From Luscinia megarhynchos (Eukaryota; Chordata; Aves; Passeriformes; Turdidae), in assembly GCA_034336665.1 (NCBI GenBank), contig CM067592.1, positions 47,273,761-47,337,760 of the forward strand: a stretch of DNA of 64,000 bases, in the 5' to 3' direction. A program made the translations under genes and the position numbers. How positions within the stretch are numbered: the stretch's first letter is position 1; each line of letters opens with the position of its first letter. The notes beneath the pieces are model-generated. The model was given only the letters and a program-made list of their open reading frames with translations, searched no databases and was not told the DNA's origin. This document shows positions 1 to 13,417 of the stretch, piece after piece.

Positions 1-3000
1 ACTTAGCTTCTCAGTGGAATCCAAACTAGAGATTTTAGTCTAGAAAAGGTAAAATGTAGAGAAGAGCAAGAAACAGCTGATTGTTTCATACATCTCAAGC
101 AATACCAGAACTGTTTCAATAGGGTATAATATACTCTGCTGTTCTGCCATTTTCTTATTAATTTCATGACCTACCAGTAATATCAAGAACTTATATGGAG
201 GCTGAAGGGATGATTTCAGTTTGCAGGGAGGAAGAGTTTTTAAGTATCACAGATTTTGTGTGGTACAAATTGGTCTTGAAGGTGATACCTGAGTAGCTAA
301 TTTTTTAGGCATTTTGTCTGTGACATATATATATATATAAATAATTCTATGCTACTATTCATATAGAAATTGTACATAAAAATCAAACAGAGACTTTAAG
401 AAGAAATGAGATTTTAGGGATTGACCTACCCATAGGTTGTGTCTTCTCAACAGCACCATCTCTCTTCTGTACACGCATGGCAATTTTTGAAATCTACCTT
501 CTGTTTTATGACCTTCTGGTTTATTTCACAGAAAGTTTTAGCTTCCTAAGTTAGATTTAGTTTCAATTCTAAGTCCTTTACCAGTGAACCCATATAGACA
601 TTTTACATCTACAGTTTCATATAACAAGGAGTTCTGTTGGTATAATGCTCATTACATGTTGAATAATCATATGCAATCTCTTTGGCTGTTTCTACTATTT
701 CTATTGGTGGTCCCTGATTCGTACACCAGAAAAAAACATTAACAGTTGACTCATTTTTTTCTACAACCTTCCTAACACTAGATCTTGTAAAATTATGGTT
801 ACAAAAGAGCAAGCTTCCTAAATTCAACTATTTTTTTTTTTTAATTGCTCTTGAAGTGATTTTTAGAATTCCATAGTGTGGGCAGGTATACACATATACA
901 CATACTCAAACATGGAAACATATTGTTTATGGGGATTGTGTTCCTCCTTCTAGTGTTTTGAATAAGCAAAAAACCACCATAAGAAAAAGTCTTTTTGTAC
1001 ATACAAGGACTGCTTTTTAGTTGCCTAATAGATGTTCTAAAAAGACCTTTGAAAATGTTCAGAAATTATTTCCAGTAATTTACATATGAATAAAACACCT
1101 GACACTCTCTGATACTCTCAGCATCTTCCTTCATGCCCAGTACTGGTTCACAAGCACGAAAACAAAGCTGGATTTATTACCTGTTAAAACTCAAAAATTA
1201 AAACAGAGGTTTCCTTCTAAATGTGGCCTCCAGGTAATAGTTTTGCTTGTCATGTGACAAGAAATTTCCTCTCCTAGAAGAAAAGACAGAATAATTTTCA
1301 GAAAGAACATAGCTGACATAAGAACAATTCTTAGTTTTTGCATGTCTAGGGAGATGTTTTTGTACTGTCATGTAAAATCGTAGAATATTAACTAGGTTGT
1401 GATTAGGCTTCAATTTGTCTTTCATCTATATTTTAGTAAGTATTTCAGAAATTAGTGCCTTATTGGACTTCCTAAAGCAACCCTAAAGTAGCTACTCTGA
1501 TAATCCATCCCAGTAAAAGGGTTAATTTTGAGTTATGGTGTAAAAGTGGTTGGCAGAAAATGGTCTTTCTCAAGGAAATTTTTACTTATTTATCTAATAT
1601 TTATGCAGCTAGTTCTACAGCTGATACCTGTACCAATACCAGAAATAAAGTTTAAAATATGAATTGTGTGTCTGAGACTGATTCTTCTGCATGAGCAAAC
1701 TGACACTGCAGGAATTTCTGAATATCACACTGATGTTGGTTGTATGATTCAGTGTGATAAAATGACTATGAATTCAGGATTTTGCAGTTTCAGCCCATTA
1801 GTTTTAAAATCGTCTGCCCGTCTTTTTCCTGAGTAGTGCTTTTGTATTGCTGTCATTTAGTTGAATTGTTCTTATTGTGCTCACCAATTTAAATGTTTTC
1901 AAATGGTCTACAGGCTAAGAATTAGTCACCCTGACTATGGCAGAGTTTGTTCTAGTTATGCTAAGCCCTACAGACACTGTCCACGTGTGAGAACATATGG
2001 GGTAAAAGGTACCTTAGAAGGTACACCTGGCAATATCAATGCCTCTCTACTTTCACAGATCAAAATACACCAGACCTAACTGCAATATTAAACTCAAATT
2101 ATGGTAGTTTGAGCTAATTTTTCCAATTCTAGAAGCTGCAGTTTTTCTCTATCATGTTTGTGTCTTTCAGTTTATATTAATCCCTCTGAATTCCCCTGTA
2201 CAAGAGTAATCTATGTTTCTGTGTACTCCAAAAACATCAGTATGTAAATAAATTCTACCAAAGGAATACATGCTCACACTGAAATTTTCTTATTGATAAC
2301 ATTTGCCAAATTAATAAATGTCTGCTGAAGATGGGAAATTTGATAAACTTATGTAAATATGGAAAATTCATTATTATAATAGCACGATATATGCATATTT
2401 AATTTATAAATCTTAATTTATGATAGCCCTAAAAACTCATTAAAATATACTTAATTCAAATTAACTTAGATAACTTACATTCTTTTAGAAAAAAAGAAAC
2501 AAATGGAGTTATTTCAGTAATATTTTTATGACAGCGTAGTACATGACATTGTAATCAACCTTGCACAAGAGTTTAGGTCCAGAAATTTGGAACATAATTT
2601 GCAAGATAATTCCAGCTGCCTGAGATTCAGGTAAAAGATGAGGAAAAAAAAAAAAAGGCTTTTGGTCATGGAGTTAACTAAATTGAACATTCACAGTCTT
2701 GAAGTTCTCTCAGATACTTAGTGAGTCTGGTTATATGTCTTGTCATAGACCTTGTAGTTGGAATCAAATAACTATCTAAAAAAATCAGCTTTTCTTTTTA
2801 ACAACACAAAGTTTGTAAGGATGAATCTTAAAAGGCCACAAGCAAATAAAAAATAATTCCTCCTCTGACTACTTTTTAAAGCAAATTATATGATTTTTGA
2901 TAATTTCGGATGAATTATTTTAAATACTGAGGTCTGACATTTATATTATGAATTTTGTCTGTCTAATAACATCACCAGATGACCTGTCAGAATTTTTTCT

Positions 3001-3268
3001 TTGTCAGAGACATAGGCTTATTAATATTCTTTGTGTAAAGCACTACAGGACTCCCAATGCAGTATTCTGATAACAATTACTAATCTGGTTTCTTGGAGGT
3101 AGTGTATTTTATAGCTCAGAGAATGTAACCATCTACTGGAAAATCCATATATATACAAACCTTTATGTATATTTCTGATATGGTTATAGGAAGTAGCAAT
3201 GGTTCAAATAAATGAATTAATGGTCCTATTTATAGCTCAATTAAAAATCAAAATCAGGATGACCATGA
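1..3268. other. unique AT-rich non-coding DNA
   Basis: I see no gene here. The open frames are under 80 codons, have no recognisable domain and look like chance frames in AT-rich sequence. The only low-complexity feature is the (AT)n tract listed separately. Around 2280-2460 the DNA is especially AT-rich with no repeat resemblance; it could be ordinary or a conserved non-coding element, which only cross-species alignment would show. Confidence 0.6.
324..340. repeat. (AT)n microsatellite
   Basis: Alternating A and T of about 16 bases, running into an A-rich stretch. Confidence 0.85.
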
Positions 3269-4208
3269 AATTACAGAATGGAGGAGACCTTCTAGTTCCA
3301 ACCCTTCCTACCCTGCCATGAGCAATGTTGCCACATGCTGTCAGGTTGCTCAGAGACCCATCCATCCTGGTCTCACTGCCAGGAACGGGGCACCCACAAC
3401 TTCTCTGGACAATTCACTGCAGTACCTCACCACCTTCACCGTGAAGAATTTCTTCCTATCATCTAATCTAAATAGATACTCTTTTTGTTTAAAACCATTC
3501 TTGTTTTCCTATGACCAGATTTTACCTGTGTAAAAAGTTGCTCTCTTTTTTTCGAAGACCTTCAAGTAGAGAAATCTCCAGTAAGGTTTCCCTGGAAGCT
3601 TTTCTTCTTCTTACTGAAAACTCTAACTCTGTCAGCATTTCTTAGCAGCAGAGGTGCCCAAGCCATCTTCAAGGACTTCCTCTGGACTCATACCAAGAAG
3701 TCCACACTTTCCTTGTGTTAGGACCCCAGAGCTGGAAGCAATGTTCCAGATGGGTGTCACCAGAGTGGAGCAGAGGGGCAGAATCCCCTCCCTTGACCTG
3801 CTTTGGAGGCAGCCCAGGATGCTATTGGCTTTCTGGGCTGCCAGCACACATTTTTGTCTCACCCAACTTTTCAACAATGGGACCTCCCAAGTGCTTCTCT
3901 GCAGGGCTGGTCCCAATGTGTTCTTCTCCCAGGCAGCAGTACCTTGGACTTGCCCTTGCTGAACTTCACAAGATTCTTGTGGACCCACTTCTCAAGCTTG
4001 TCCAGGTTTCCTCCTGGATGGCATCCCTTCTCTTTTGTCCCCTACATCTCTCAGTGTTAAGTCATCTGCAAATGACCTCACTGTCTGCGTAATTGATAAA
4101 TACATTAGTGAGTGTAAGTCCAAGACAGAGTCCCGAGGGACATCACTCATCACTTGAGGGGCACCTATCATCAGCCTCCAACTGGATGCAGAGCCATTGA
4201 CCACAAAT
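3269..4208 (-). mobile_element. CR1 LINE fragment, 5'-truncated
   Basis: Read on the minus strand this matches the 3' part of an avian CR1 non-LTR retrotransposon. It covers the end of the reverse transcriptase frame and the 3' UTR, and ends near 3269 in a degraded form of the usual CR1 tail (the plus strand reads ACAGAATGGAGGAGACC). The minus-strand frame around 3632-3988 carries residues typical of the CR1 C-terminal region (CVLAAQKANSILGCLQSRSR). The copy is 5'-truncated, as CR1 copies usually are, and has stops and indels, so it is inactive. It resembles the CR1 subfamily of the copy at 22770-23735 more than that at 12225-13417. The family is confident; the subfamily is not. Confidence 0.88.
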
Positions 4209-7200
4209 CTCTGATTTTTTGATATAGGTTTCCTGTTTAAATCACCAAGGAAAAGTGAGTCTTAGATATCACAGTAACTGAACCATAGGACAATTCTTCT
4301 TATAGAGGATGTATAGACAAATGCAGAAGCAGACTGGGGTCAGAAGATCTATGGTGCTTTAAATGAAAATATTTAAAAGCTAAAGATGCTGTAATGATTC
4401 CTTACTAAAGTAATATTTGCTGATCTAATTTCCTCTATAGCTTGATTCCACAGGCAGAGCATTTGTACCATAATGTACTGGCACAGAGACTCCACAAAGC
4501 AGCTATTGCACTAAAAACTAAACAAGCAGTATTTGCCTTGAGAAATGTGGCAGTTCATCTAGGAAAACCAGTTCTCAAGAAAGTATTTCCAAAGAATACT
4601 TTTACCTTTGAACTTCTGTGAAACAAATCATTAAATTAAATACAGAAAATTAGAAGTTTTTAAGAGTCTTCAAAAAAAGGAAGAAATAACTGTGATCATT
4701 TAAATCGAAAGAGCAGAAGCAAGAACTGCCAGCAAATATAATCCATGTGCAAGCAGTGATTCTGCAAGCAGTGCATGAATGGTTTTTAGCCATTCAGAAA
4801 CAGAAGAAAGCTAAATCCACTTCCCCAAAGGCTCATTAAAGTACATCTGTGCTCAGGGCAGTTCAGTAATTATGTGATAGGAATAACTTCTGTGATTATA
4901 ATACATAATAGCCACCTACAAACTTTTGGCATTAGAGTAGTAGCAAAAGCACAGCCAAGGGGAAGAAACTGGATGTACTGAAAAAAATAAAATCTCCTTT
5001 AGGTTATAAAATTTTACTGGCCAGGAATCACTAGGATAAGAAATCTAACTAGTGTGTGTTTGCTTTATTTTATATATAACATAATCAATAATTGCAATTT
5101 TGTTTTGATCTTACTTTCTCTTTCCCCTCTCCCTATTTTTCATATCAGAATACAGCACCTCAATCCAAATAATGTTCTGCATTTCTCCGAAGGATACATG
5201 AAAGAATATGTGATCTATTACAAAAAAAACTGTGCAAATTACATTCAGTAGCTACATTTATGGTTGGGAATTGTAAAATTTGCTTGAACAGGGTAGATGG
5301 TTCCTATTTTATCTTGGTTTTTCTTCCTTGCATTTCTCATTTGGTTTAGTAATTCAAGAGAGGAAGCAAACACAAATTGGTCTTAACCAGTTCATCAATC
5401 CTGTCCCTGCTGCTAATCGCTCAATTACTGCATTTTGGAGAAATTACTTTCTAGTTTCAGGTCCACTGCTACTTCACATTCTTACAGATTTTAGGGCAAG
5501 CAAGAGATTTCTGGCAACAAATAATCTCTTTGCTGTAGGTGTTATGATAGAATGTAGCTACCTTTAAAGTAATGAAAATTTTTTATTTTTATACTGCTCT
5601 CTTTTGTTTTTGTGTAATAGACCAGGAGAAGCTTTTGCATTAGGACCTTCTCTGACAACAGAAATATTGCATAGTGACACTCAAACGAACAGACATCAAA
5701 CTCACCCGCAATTTTTTTTTTCTTTTAAAATTCCCTGTCAGAAAGGTCTGTCTTGTTACAGTATTTACCAAAACCTGCTGAGGTAGGCAGGCTCCTTACC
5801 CTACAGACCCCCACCCAACCTGCCACTCCAGGAGGAGAAACCCCTCTCACCAGAGGAAGCCTTAATAATACCCAACATTGCTGAGCCTCAAAGGGGAAAA
5901 GTCTTTAGTCTCTAAGAGACTACTTAGTTAACTGTTGTCTTGTGAAGGTCTTATGTACAAGGAATCAATCTCAGAAGCTGTGGTGCTGTATAAATAGGGT
6001 AAAATATGTTATACTGCTTCTCCCCTAAACTTATTTCTTTGAATGTAGGGGGATATAAAGCAAAACCAGCTAAAGATAAAGCACTTTTTGCTATTTTATA
6101 CAATTTAAGATTGTTTGATAACCTCTGCCAAAACTTGATTATGTGATATGCAAACATGTAAAGTTTGTCTATACCTTTAAGAACTCATACTCAAAACAAA
6201 ACCAGGCCTTGTAAGCCCCATTAATCATATTTTACAGCTAAGGAAGCTCAGATTAAAGAAAAAAAAATCCCAAACTCACATGGAAAATTCTTAAACAGTC
6301 AGGAAGGAGATGCAGATCTGCATCTGAAAGAGCACTATAAAAACACATGACCTTCTCTGGTCAGTCTTCAAGAAAGCTTGTTGTCAGAATTTCCTTCTAC
6401 AAAACAAATAGTTTATATTTAAATAGTTGAACATAATAGTTAGATAAAGACTCTTAAATGGAAATGAAAACTTACACTGGAATATGGAAAGAAGTAATTG
6501 CTGACATCTTGGCACCTTTGGTCCTTTCTGGGTGGAGTCACTGAAAAGTTAAATTGACACTGCTGCTGATAACATCCTTCCATCCTATTCTTCCTCTTCT
6601 TAAATCTTGCTGACTTCTCCAGCCCTGATCTAACCAGAAAATCAACCTCCAAACAGACTCATATGCCTAAACATTAACAAGTTATTCTTCATCAAGTCTT
6701 TTACTATTTATCCTTGAAAATAAATTCTGCTTTTTGTTGCAACATATTTGAGCCAAAGTGCAACTACCAAGTACACCTAGTAACAGACTGAACTGGGAAT
6801 TGTGTTCAGAAGAATGTGGTCCAGCTTATTTCCTTTCTTGAAATATTAAACTACATGAAAACTAAACATTGCATGCAAACACGTATTTACATAAACACAT
6901 GCATTACAAACTTACGAAACAGAGAGCTTGTTTGTCAACATTTAGCAACCAAGTACAATGTAGCTTTGTTAAATGTGGTGGAGTACATGGAAGCTAAGTA
7001 TGAGTGCAATTTAGTTGGAGTATATACAGTGCCACGTCCTCACAGATTTTCTTCATCTGACTTCCACTGATTACAGTGAGGTTGAGGCGTAATTGCCTTC
7101 TCCTAAAAGAAGCTACATGGTATAGGAACCTGAAAGAGAAACTTGTTTAATCAAAACAACATAAAATGTTGGTTTGGATCAAATACATCTCACTGAGAAA

Positions 7201-7810
7201 ACAACACAGCACACAGTTAAGTAATTTCCTACCTAAGATAGCAGTTAATTGTGCTATCCATTTTAAATGGAGTTTAGATGTGTGACTAAAGAATAGTCGT
7301 GTACTAAAGGATAGTTACATGCTTGAAAAAATCCTTTTCTGAGTTATAATGAAAGCAAATAACATTGGATGATTTTTTTTCTGATGTAGACCCATTTAAC
7401 TTTGTTTTAGTTTAATAGATGAAATCAAGTGTGTAATTTCCTTCCTAACTGTAGTGATATATTCATATTGAAATATTTAGGAGGAAATTTTTCTGAATAT
7501 CTTGAAAAAAAACAAGAGACCAAAATTCAGTCTAGCATTTTTAAATTAACTAATCTCAAAGTTCTCAATGTCCTAGTAGATAGCCATAAAATAAATAAGT
7601 AAAATAGCTGAATTAGTATGTGATTTATTTGATGACATAGCATATTGCAACTAATGAAGAATCTGTTCTTTGATTTAAATCCTCACAGAAAGAAGGCCAA
7701 GAGGGCAGAAATCAATAGTTTATAAAATTAATTCTATTTTTATTGAACCATTTAAATTGTCTTCTTATTTTTCTGTTTATCTATAATTATTAGGAAGGAT
7801 GATGAAAACA
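4209..7810. other. non-coding DNA without recognised repeats
   Basis: I see no gene or classifiable repeat. A frame of 95 codons at 5280-5567 and one of 84 codons at 6816-7070 have no recognisable domain and no splice or promoter context. A slightly GC-richer patch at about 5765-5870 has no family resemblance that I recognise. Confidence 0.5.
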
Positions 7811-8290
7811 TGTACTGGTTTTGGCTGGGATAGACTTAGTTTTATTCACAGTAGCTGTTTTGGAGATGTGTTTTGGATTTGTGCTGGAAACAGGGATGCT
7901 TTTGTTACTGAGCAGGGCTTACACCGAGCCAAGCCTTTGCTGTGCCTCATTCCACCTCACTAGTGAGAGGGCTGGGGATGCAAAAGGTGTTGGGAGGAGC
8001 CACAGAGAGGATAGCTGACCCAAGTGACCCAGGAGATACCCCACACCACAGGACAACATCCTCAGAGTATAAATGTGGGGGAAGGTTGGTGCAGGGCTGC
8101 TGCTTGGGGACTGGCTGGCGGCTGGCAAGCAACTGTTTTTATTTACACAGCTTGTCTTTCTTGAGTTTCATTTCTCTCTGTTATTTTCTTTTCAATTAAA
8201 TTGCTTCTTTTTATTACCAATATTATTTTTATCATCCTCATCATTATGTTCTATATTAATTATTAAGCTGCTTTTATCCCCCCAGTAAAG
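7811..8290 (+). mobile_element. ERVL-like LTR, family A, 3' end lost
   Basis: The left edge TGTACTGGTTTTGGCTGGGA is a diverged form of the start of a common avian ERVL-type LTR. Internal landmarks follow in the expected order: the GAGCAGGGCTTACAC block near 7910, the GGAGGAGCCACAG block near 7995, a TATAAA box at 8068-8073, a T-rich stretch near 8130-8260, and the ATTATTAAGCTGCTTTTATC block near 8260. The terminal section that should end in CA is missing or unrecognisable beyond about 8290. No internal retroviral genes flank it, so it is probably a solo LTR or an LTR remnant. Orientation is clear from the order of landmarks. Confidence 0.78.
8068..8073 (+). promoter_or_regulatory. TATA box of the LTR
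   Basis: TATAAA lies at the position expected for the promoter of the family A LTR. Whether it is still functional is unknown. Confidence 0.5.
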
Positions 8291-11200
8291 GGACTCATAG
8301 CAACTGTTCAAATAAAAGTAAGCGGGGGAATAACAAATTCCAAATCTTGAGAAAAAATGTGATGTTGGATAGCTGTTTCCTCTTGAAGGTGCTCCCAGTA
8401 TATTACATCACAACAGAAAGTTTTGCAATGAAAATAAATAAATAAAGGAGGAGAACACTTTTCAAACAACACCACAGTGAGGAAGTAATTACATTAAATA
8501 GTAACTGTGAGTTTCAGACAAAGATGTATAGGAATAATCACTGTTTCCTGTGCAATGATATGGATTGCAGGCAGCAATCAGGCAGAGCTAAAGAAGTGAG
8601 TTGCTTGAAAATGCCACACAGAGCAGATTGTACCCTCACAGGGCCAGTTATTAGAAGAGAGTTTATTGACCTTTTAGAGAAGCCAAATATTCCTTGAATT
8701 GGAAGTATTATAGCCTTGTGTGTCATAGTCCAACCAAAGAACTTGCAGACCCCACTTTTTCATCTATGTTAAGACAAGTCCCATGTCGTGATACCATGAA
8801 ACTAGAGAATGGAAAACAATAATCTTAGACAAGAACAAAGTTATGGAATGGAATTTTTTATCTAGTAATTTATGGAGAGTGTTAAGAATCTGAGACACAT
8901 AATTTAATTATAAAATGTACATTGCTTAGAAGCTGGTAATGAGCAGTAGACTTTTTTTGACAATGACCTAAATCCATATGAAACTGGCAAAACTCCATGT
9001 TATTACTACTTCTGTTGTACCAGATTTTCTGATGTTTTTAATGCACTAATTACCATTATTGACACTAATGGATTGTTTTATTATAAACACACATAAATAA
9101 ATGGGCAGGGAAAGGGATAGGGAGTTTATTCTTGCTTTCACATATATTTAGCATGCAATGCAGTCCTGGATAATCAAAGATTCAGAATCCAAGTAGGTAT
9201 CCAGTTGGACATATCTCTCAGAAAAACACACTGCAGCAGCAATAACTAATCTAGCTGTTGTAAAAGTATCCTAATATGTCTACATAAGCTATATATTGAG
9301 TTCTTGTAGACAAACCTAATCCCTTTATATTTACATTTATATTTATACGGATACAGGAAGGAAAATCTTTTTTCCAGTGTATAATTCCTAGCAACAAAAT
9401 CTCTCAAAGAGCAATACATTCAAATCACAATATATTATTTATTATCTTCTTTTAAGTCTGCGTCTTATGTAGAACCAGTTCAAGAGTTATTGAATAAAAA
9501 TTCAATGGGAAGATTCAGCATGGATTTGAAAGCTTTAACTCTACATTTTCCAACTGAAATATGGGAGGCATGTGGCTACAGATTGACATCATAAGGATGA
9601 ATTGCTTACATATTACAGAACTCAAAAGAATTATGTTCTTTTTGCTTATATTTAGTGCTAGATGAAAAGGTCGCAACTGGTGCTGACAGTGTCCATAAAC
9701 TATGAGTTATAGTCCAAAGTTTTCTTGTTCCTCCATTCTCACACACTCAGGATGGTATACTCAGCACAGCTGCAGGCTGCTGTATATATATCCTTGCCAT
9801 AAAATGTCAGCAGATACATGATCAGTTCAACCAGAGCCATGGGTTGACAGCATTGTGTCAATACAAAACAGCCATAAATGTCTGTCTGCTAGGCTGGTTT
9901 ATATCCTAAAAGCTGATCAGTCTACCTGAAGGAAGGTAACAATTTTGGGTTCAGCTGAAGTCTTTTATAGAAAAGATGGGCTAAAAGTAAGAATTTTTAC
10001 TTTAGCATAATAAATCAATAATTAGTAAATTATTTTACTTGTTAAAGAAAGTCTTTCTATACAGTGTCTTACTTTCTGTGTACCAGATGGTTTGAGCTAC
10101 TTTTTATTGTTCTTGTTGTTCTCACCAATGTTTTGCAAGCTTGATTTAACATTGGAATTTCAGACAAATTTTTGTTAGTCCCTTTACACACATTTTTTCC
10201 TTTGGTCCAGATGCCTAGTGATGTAAATAGATATTGTTCAATCCCAGCTAATAAAGCCATGTGGATTTACATCAGCTTAATGTCTGTCACTTAGGTTTTA
10301 GCAAGAGGCTTATCATGCAATATTCCAAAACTGCACAGGGTGGAATAGTGACTTCATAAGCTCCTACACAGCCACTGACAGACAGTAGTACACTCTGTTC
10401 ATTTAGAGTCTTCTCATACTGTGAAGTAAAATGAATTAATTTGATGGAGATTCCCGGTGTTCCTTGCAATTGTAGTGTCTAACAATGTGGATGTTTTCTG
10501 TACTGCATCACAACTAAATATGCTAATTTCTTTCCACAGAGTAAGTCATAATTTCTCTTTGCTTGAATGAACTTCACAGGCTAAACTTAAGCGTAAAAGG
10601 AGATTAGAGTCAAATCACAGAGTCTGGAGCAGGATGTGTGTGGAACCTGAACTGACAAAATATTTAAACACAACAAAACATGCTAATTTGCATCACTCGA
10701 GTAGAGTACTTCTCCCATTTTAGGTTAACACTCTGTCTCCACTTTCAGTTGGAGACCCATCAGAACTATGGTGCTCTCTGGGATCCCTGAGAGTTTTTCT
10801 CTCCATAATCTGAGGCAGTGGGTGCCCCCATTCTGCTAGCTGTGTGGTCTGGCTGAAATCAAATAGCTTATGTTACTAAGCCATTTAGAAAAGCACATTG
10901 AAATAATCTGGCAAATACCTCTGTAGAAGAATGATTTTCACTGGATCTAAAATTTTGCAAAGCAAAAATTGAGAGAGATTTCAGAACATTAGTAATGTGG
11001 GTCTGAAGTCCAATGTGCCATTTTTATTTACATGTGTTGTCTTTAAGCTTATACTCAGTTTCTAAACAAGTTAGCAATACCTTTTATCATTTTACAACCA
11101 AAAGTTTTACAACACTTTATATAATTGGGTAAGTACCATGATTCTTTTTTTCCAGAAAGCTTGATTTATGTACTCAGAATCTGTAATTTACCATTACTTG

Positions 11201-12224
11201 TCTTTTAAAGAAATTTATTACTCATGATAGTCAATACTGAAACAGATGAGAGTCCATGTAGAATTGGAGAAAAACAGTGAAAGATTTCAAAGAAAAACAC
11301 AATGAAACTGCTTCAGGGATTCCAAAATTTTGTGAGTCATTTTACTCAAATACAGAACATGTAAAATAATCCCGATAGGGAGGATGAGCTGTATAAATTC
11401 AACTTTACTTACAGGGAAAAAAAATTGAAATGAAGTTGATCAAGAGCCTTAAGAAAGTTACTTTTGATTTATTGCTTGAAATTCTGCAGTAGCAAGTGTT
11501 CTTGAACTTTTATTTGCCAATTTCTTCTTGATGGTCACTCTGGCCCATGCCCAATGTCACAAGGTTTTCCAGGAGTTTCTTTCTGAATGTGAATATTTCA
11601 GCTCTCATTTATACCCCTGCCATTTCAAGCTTCTCAGCTGGTATAAATGGCTTCTGAAAGTAAGCAGATTATATTAACCTATGCCAATATCAATCTAAAA
11701 ACCTTATTCAGTGACTGAATAAGGTTTTTAGGTTAATAGTCATCTAAGGACCCCTCAATATACTCTGTTTTGTACTTGGAAGACAAATTATATTCAGGCA
11801 GGACATACAAACACGATAAAATATGTATTTCTGCGGCTGACACAGAAATCAAAAGCTGTGAATCTGTAGCAAATGCTGCCTGTAAGAGTCATGAGGATTC
11901 ATCTGTATTTTGGGCTCTGTGTTCTGTGACTGAAGATGCAACCCATTGGCCTCTCTTCTACAGGAACCAGAGGTCTTTTAACTATAACTTTCTCATGGCT
12001 CAATTATGCTAATTTAATTCTCAATTTGTGTAGTATGTAGTGGTCTGATTTCAAAGTAAGCATTTTTGTTACTAAATATATATGTATTTATTGATCAGAG
12101 AGTCAGAAATTACAAACACCAGGCATAGTGATCATGTTTACACATCACTGATCATAATCACTGAATACACAAAACTATCCTTAGCACGGATATCTTAAAT
12201 CAGCTGTTTACATGCAGCTCCATG
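8291..12224. other. non-coding DNA; one strong palindrome
   Basis: I see no gene or classifiable interspersed repeat. Frames of 60-80 codons occur on both strands without domains. The notable structure is the inverted repeat at 11695-11731, listed separately. Confidence 0.5.
11695..11731. repeat. perfect inverted repeat, 18-bp arms, 1-nt spacer
   Basis: The left arm CTAAAAACCTTATTCAGT (11695-11712) and the right arm ACTGAATAAGGTTTTTAG (11714-11731) are exact reverse complements separated by a single G. A further TTAACC near 11675 can pair with GGTTAA at the right edge, leaving a bulge on the left. No transcription unit or T-tract suggests a terminator or small-RNA gene. It may be the scar of a local inverted duplication. 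Confidence 0.9.
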
Positions 12225-13417
12225 GAGCTAGTCCACGTGCTCAGGGCCGGTGTCTGTGTCCCTGGTGGCCTCAGTCACAGAGATCAGGAGTATCACCAAT
12301 CCTGGCGAGCTGGCTCGCAGACGAGGGGAGGTTGGCCAATGTGATGTGCAACTACAGGGAGGGCTGTAAGAAGATCTGGGGAATTGCAGGGCTGTCAGCC
12401 TGACAAGTCATGAGGCACATTGACTGCCATCATGGGGCACATACAGGACAACTGAGGAGTTATCTTGGGATTAGGAAGGGAAGCTCCTGCCTGACCTTGA
12501 TCTCTTTTTATGGACAGCTGGCCCACAGTTGAAGGCAAGGCTGTGGATGTTGTCCACCTGGAGTTCAGCAAAACCTTTAATACCATGTCCCATGGAATTC
12601 TCCTGGAAAAGCTAAGCCCATGGCTTAGACAGGTGCACTGTTTGCTGGGTTACGCCAGGCCCAGAGAGTGGAGGTGAGTGGTGCTGTATCCAGCTGGGGG
12701 CCACTTGCCAAGTGTCTCCCTGGGATCGGCACTGAGACCAGTGCTGTTTAATATCTTTACTGATGATCTGGATGAGGGCATTGAGTCCACCATCTCTAGG
12801 TTCATGGATGACACCACGTTGCATGGGAGTGTGAATCTGTTGGAGGGTTGGAAAGTTCTCCAGAAGGTTCTTGAAAGGTTGGATCAATTGGCTAAAGTTC
12901 AACAAAGCCAAGTGCTAGGTCCGACATTTGGGTCACAACAAGCCCATGCAGAGCTACAGGCTGGGGCAGAGTGTTTTGGGTGCTGCCCAGCAGAAAAGGA
13001 GCTGGTCAATGGTGCCTGAATATGAGCCAGGAGTGTGCCCAGCAGGCCAATGGTCTCCTGGCCTGCATCAGCAAAAGTGTGGCCAGCAGGACCAGGGCAG
13101 GGATTGTCCTTTTGTACTTGGCACTGTTGAGGCCATGCCTCAAGGTCTGCATCCAGTTCTGGGCCTGTCATGACAGAAAACACATTGAGGTGCTGGAGCA
13201 CATCCAGAGGTGGTGAAGGGTCCAGAGGGTAATTCCTATGAGGAGCTGCTGAGGGAGCACTGGTTTAGGCTAGAGAAAAGGAGGCTCAGGGGAGATTTTG
13301 TCACTCCCTACAATTTCCTTAAAGGAAGTTTCAGGGGGTCATGAGGGTCAATTTCCTCTTCCAGGCAGCTAGATACAGAAAAGCACACAGCCCCAGCATG
13401 CACCAGGACATCTGGTT
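12225..13417 (+). mobile_element. CR1 LINE fragment with reverse transcriptase remnant
   Basis: This plus-strand CR1 covers the middle and end of ORF2. The segment near 12325-12405 corresponds to the part of the frame before the palm domain. Near 12545-12600 the frame encodes a degraded version of the conserved VYLDFSKAFD-like block. The frame at 12678-13019 reads RPVLFNIFTDDLDEGIESTI followed by FMDD at the catalytic YXDD-like position (FADD is usual in CR1). Stops and frameshifts make it non-functional. The match stops near 13417, before the CR1 3' UTR and terminal repeat, so unusually for CR1 the 3' end is the missing one. Confidence 0.9.

Noticed and set aside
5765..5870. GC-richer patch as an LTR remnant
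   Set aside because: No edge, promoter box or polyadenylation signal, and no family resemblance.
10690..10860. Possible exon in a slightly GC-richer patch (TTGGAGACCCATCAGAACTA onward)
   Set aside because: No long frame, no convincing splice-site pair, and no similarity that I recognise.
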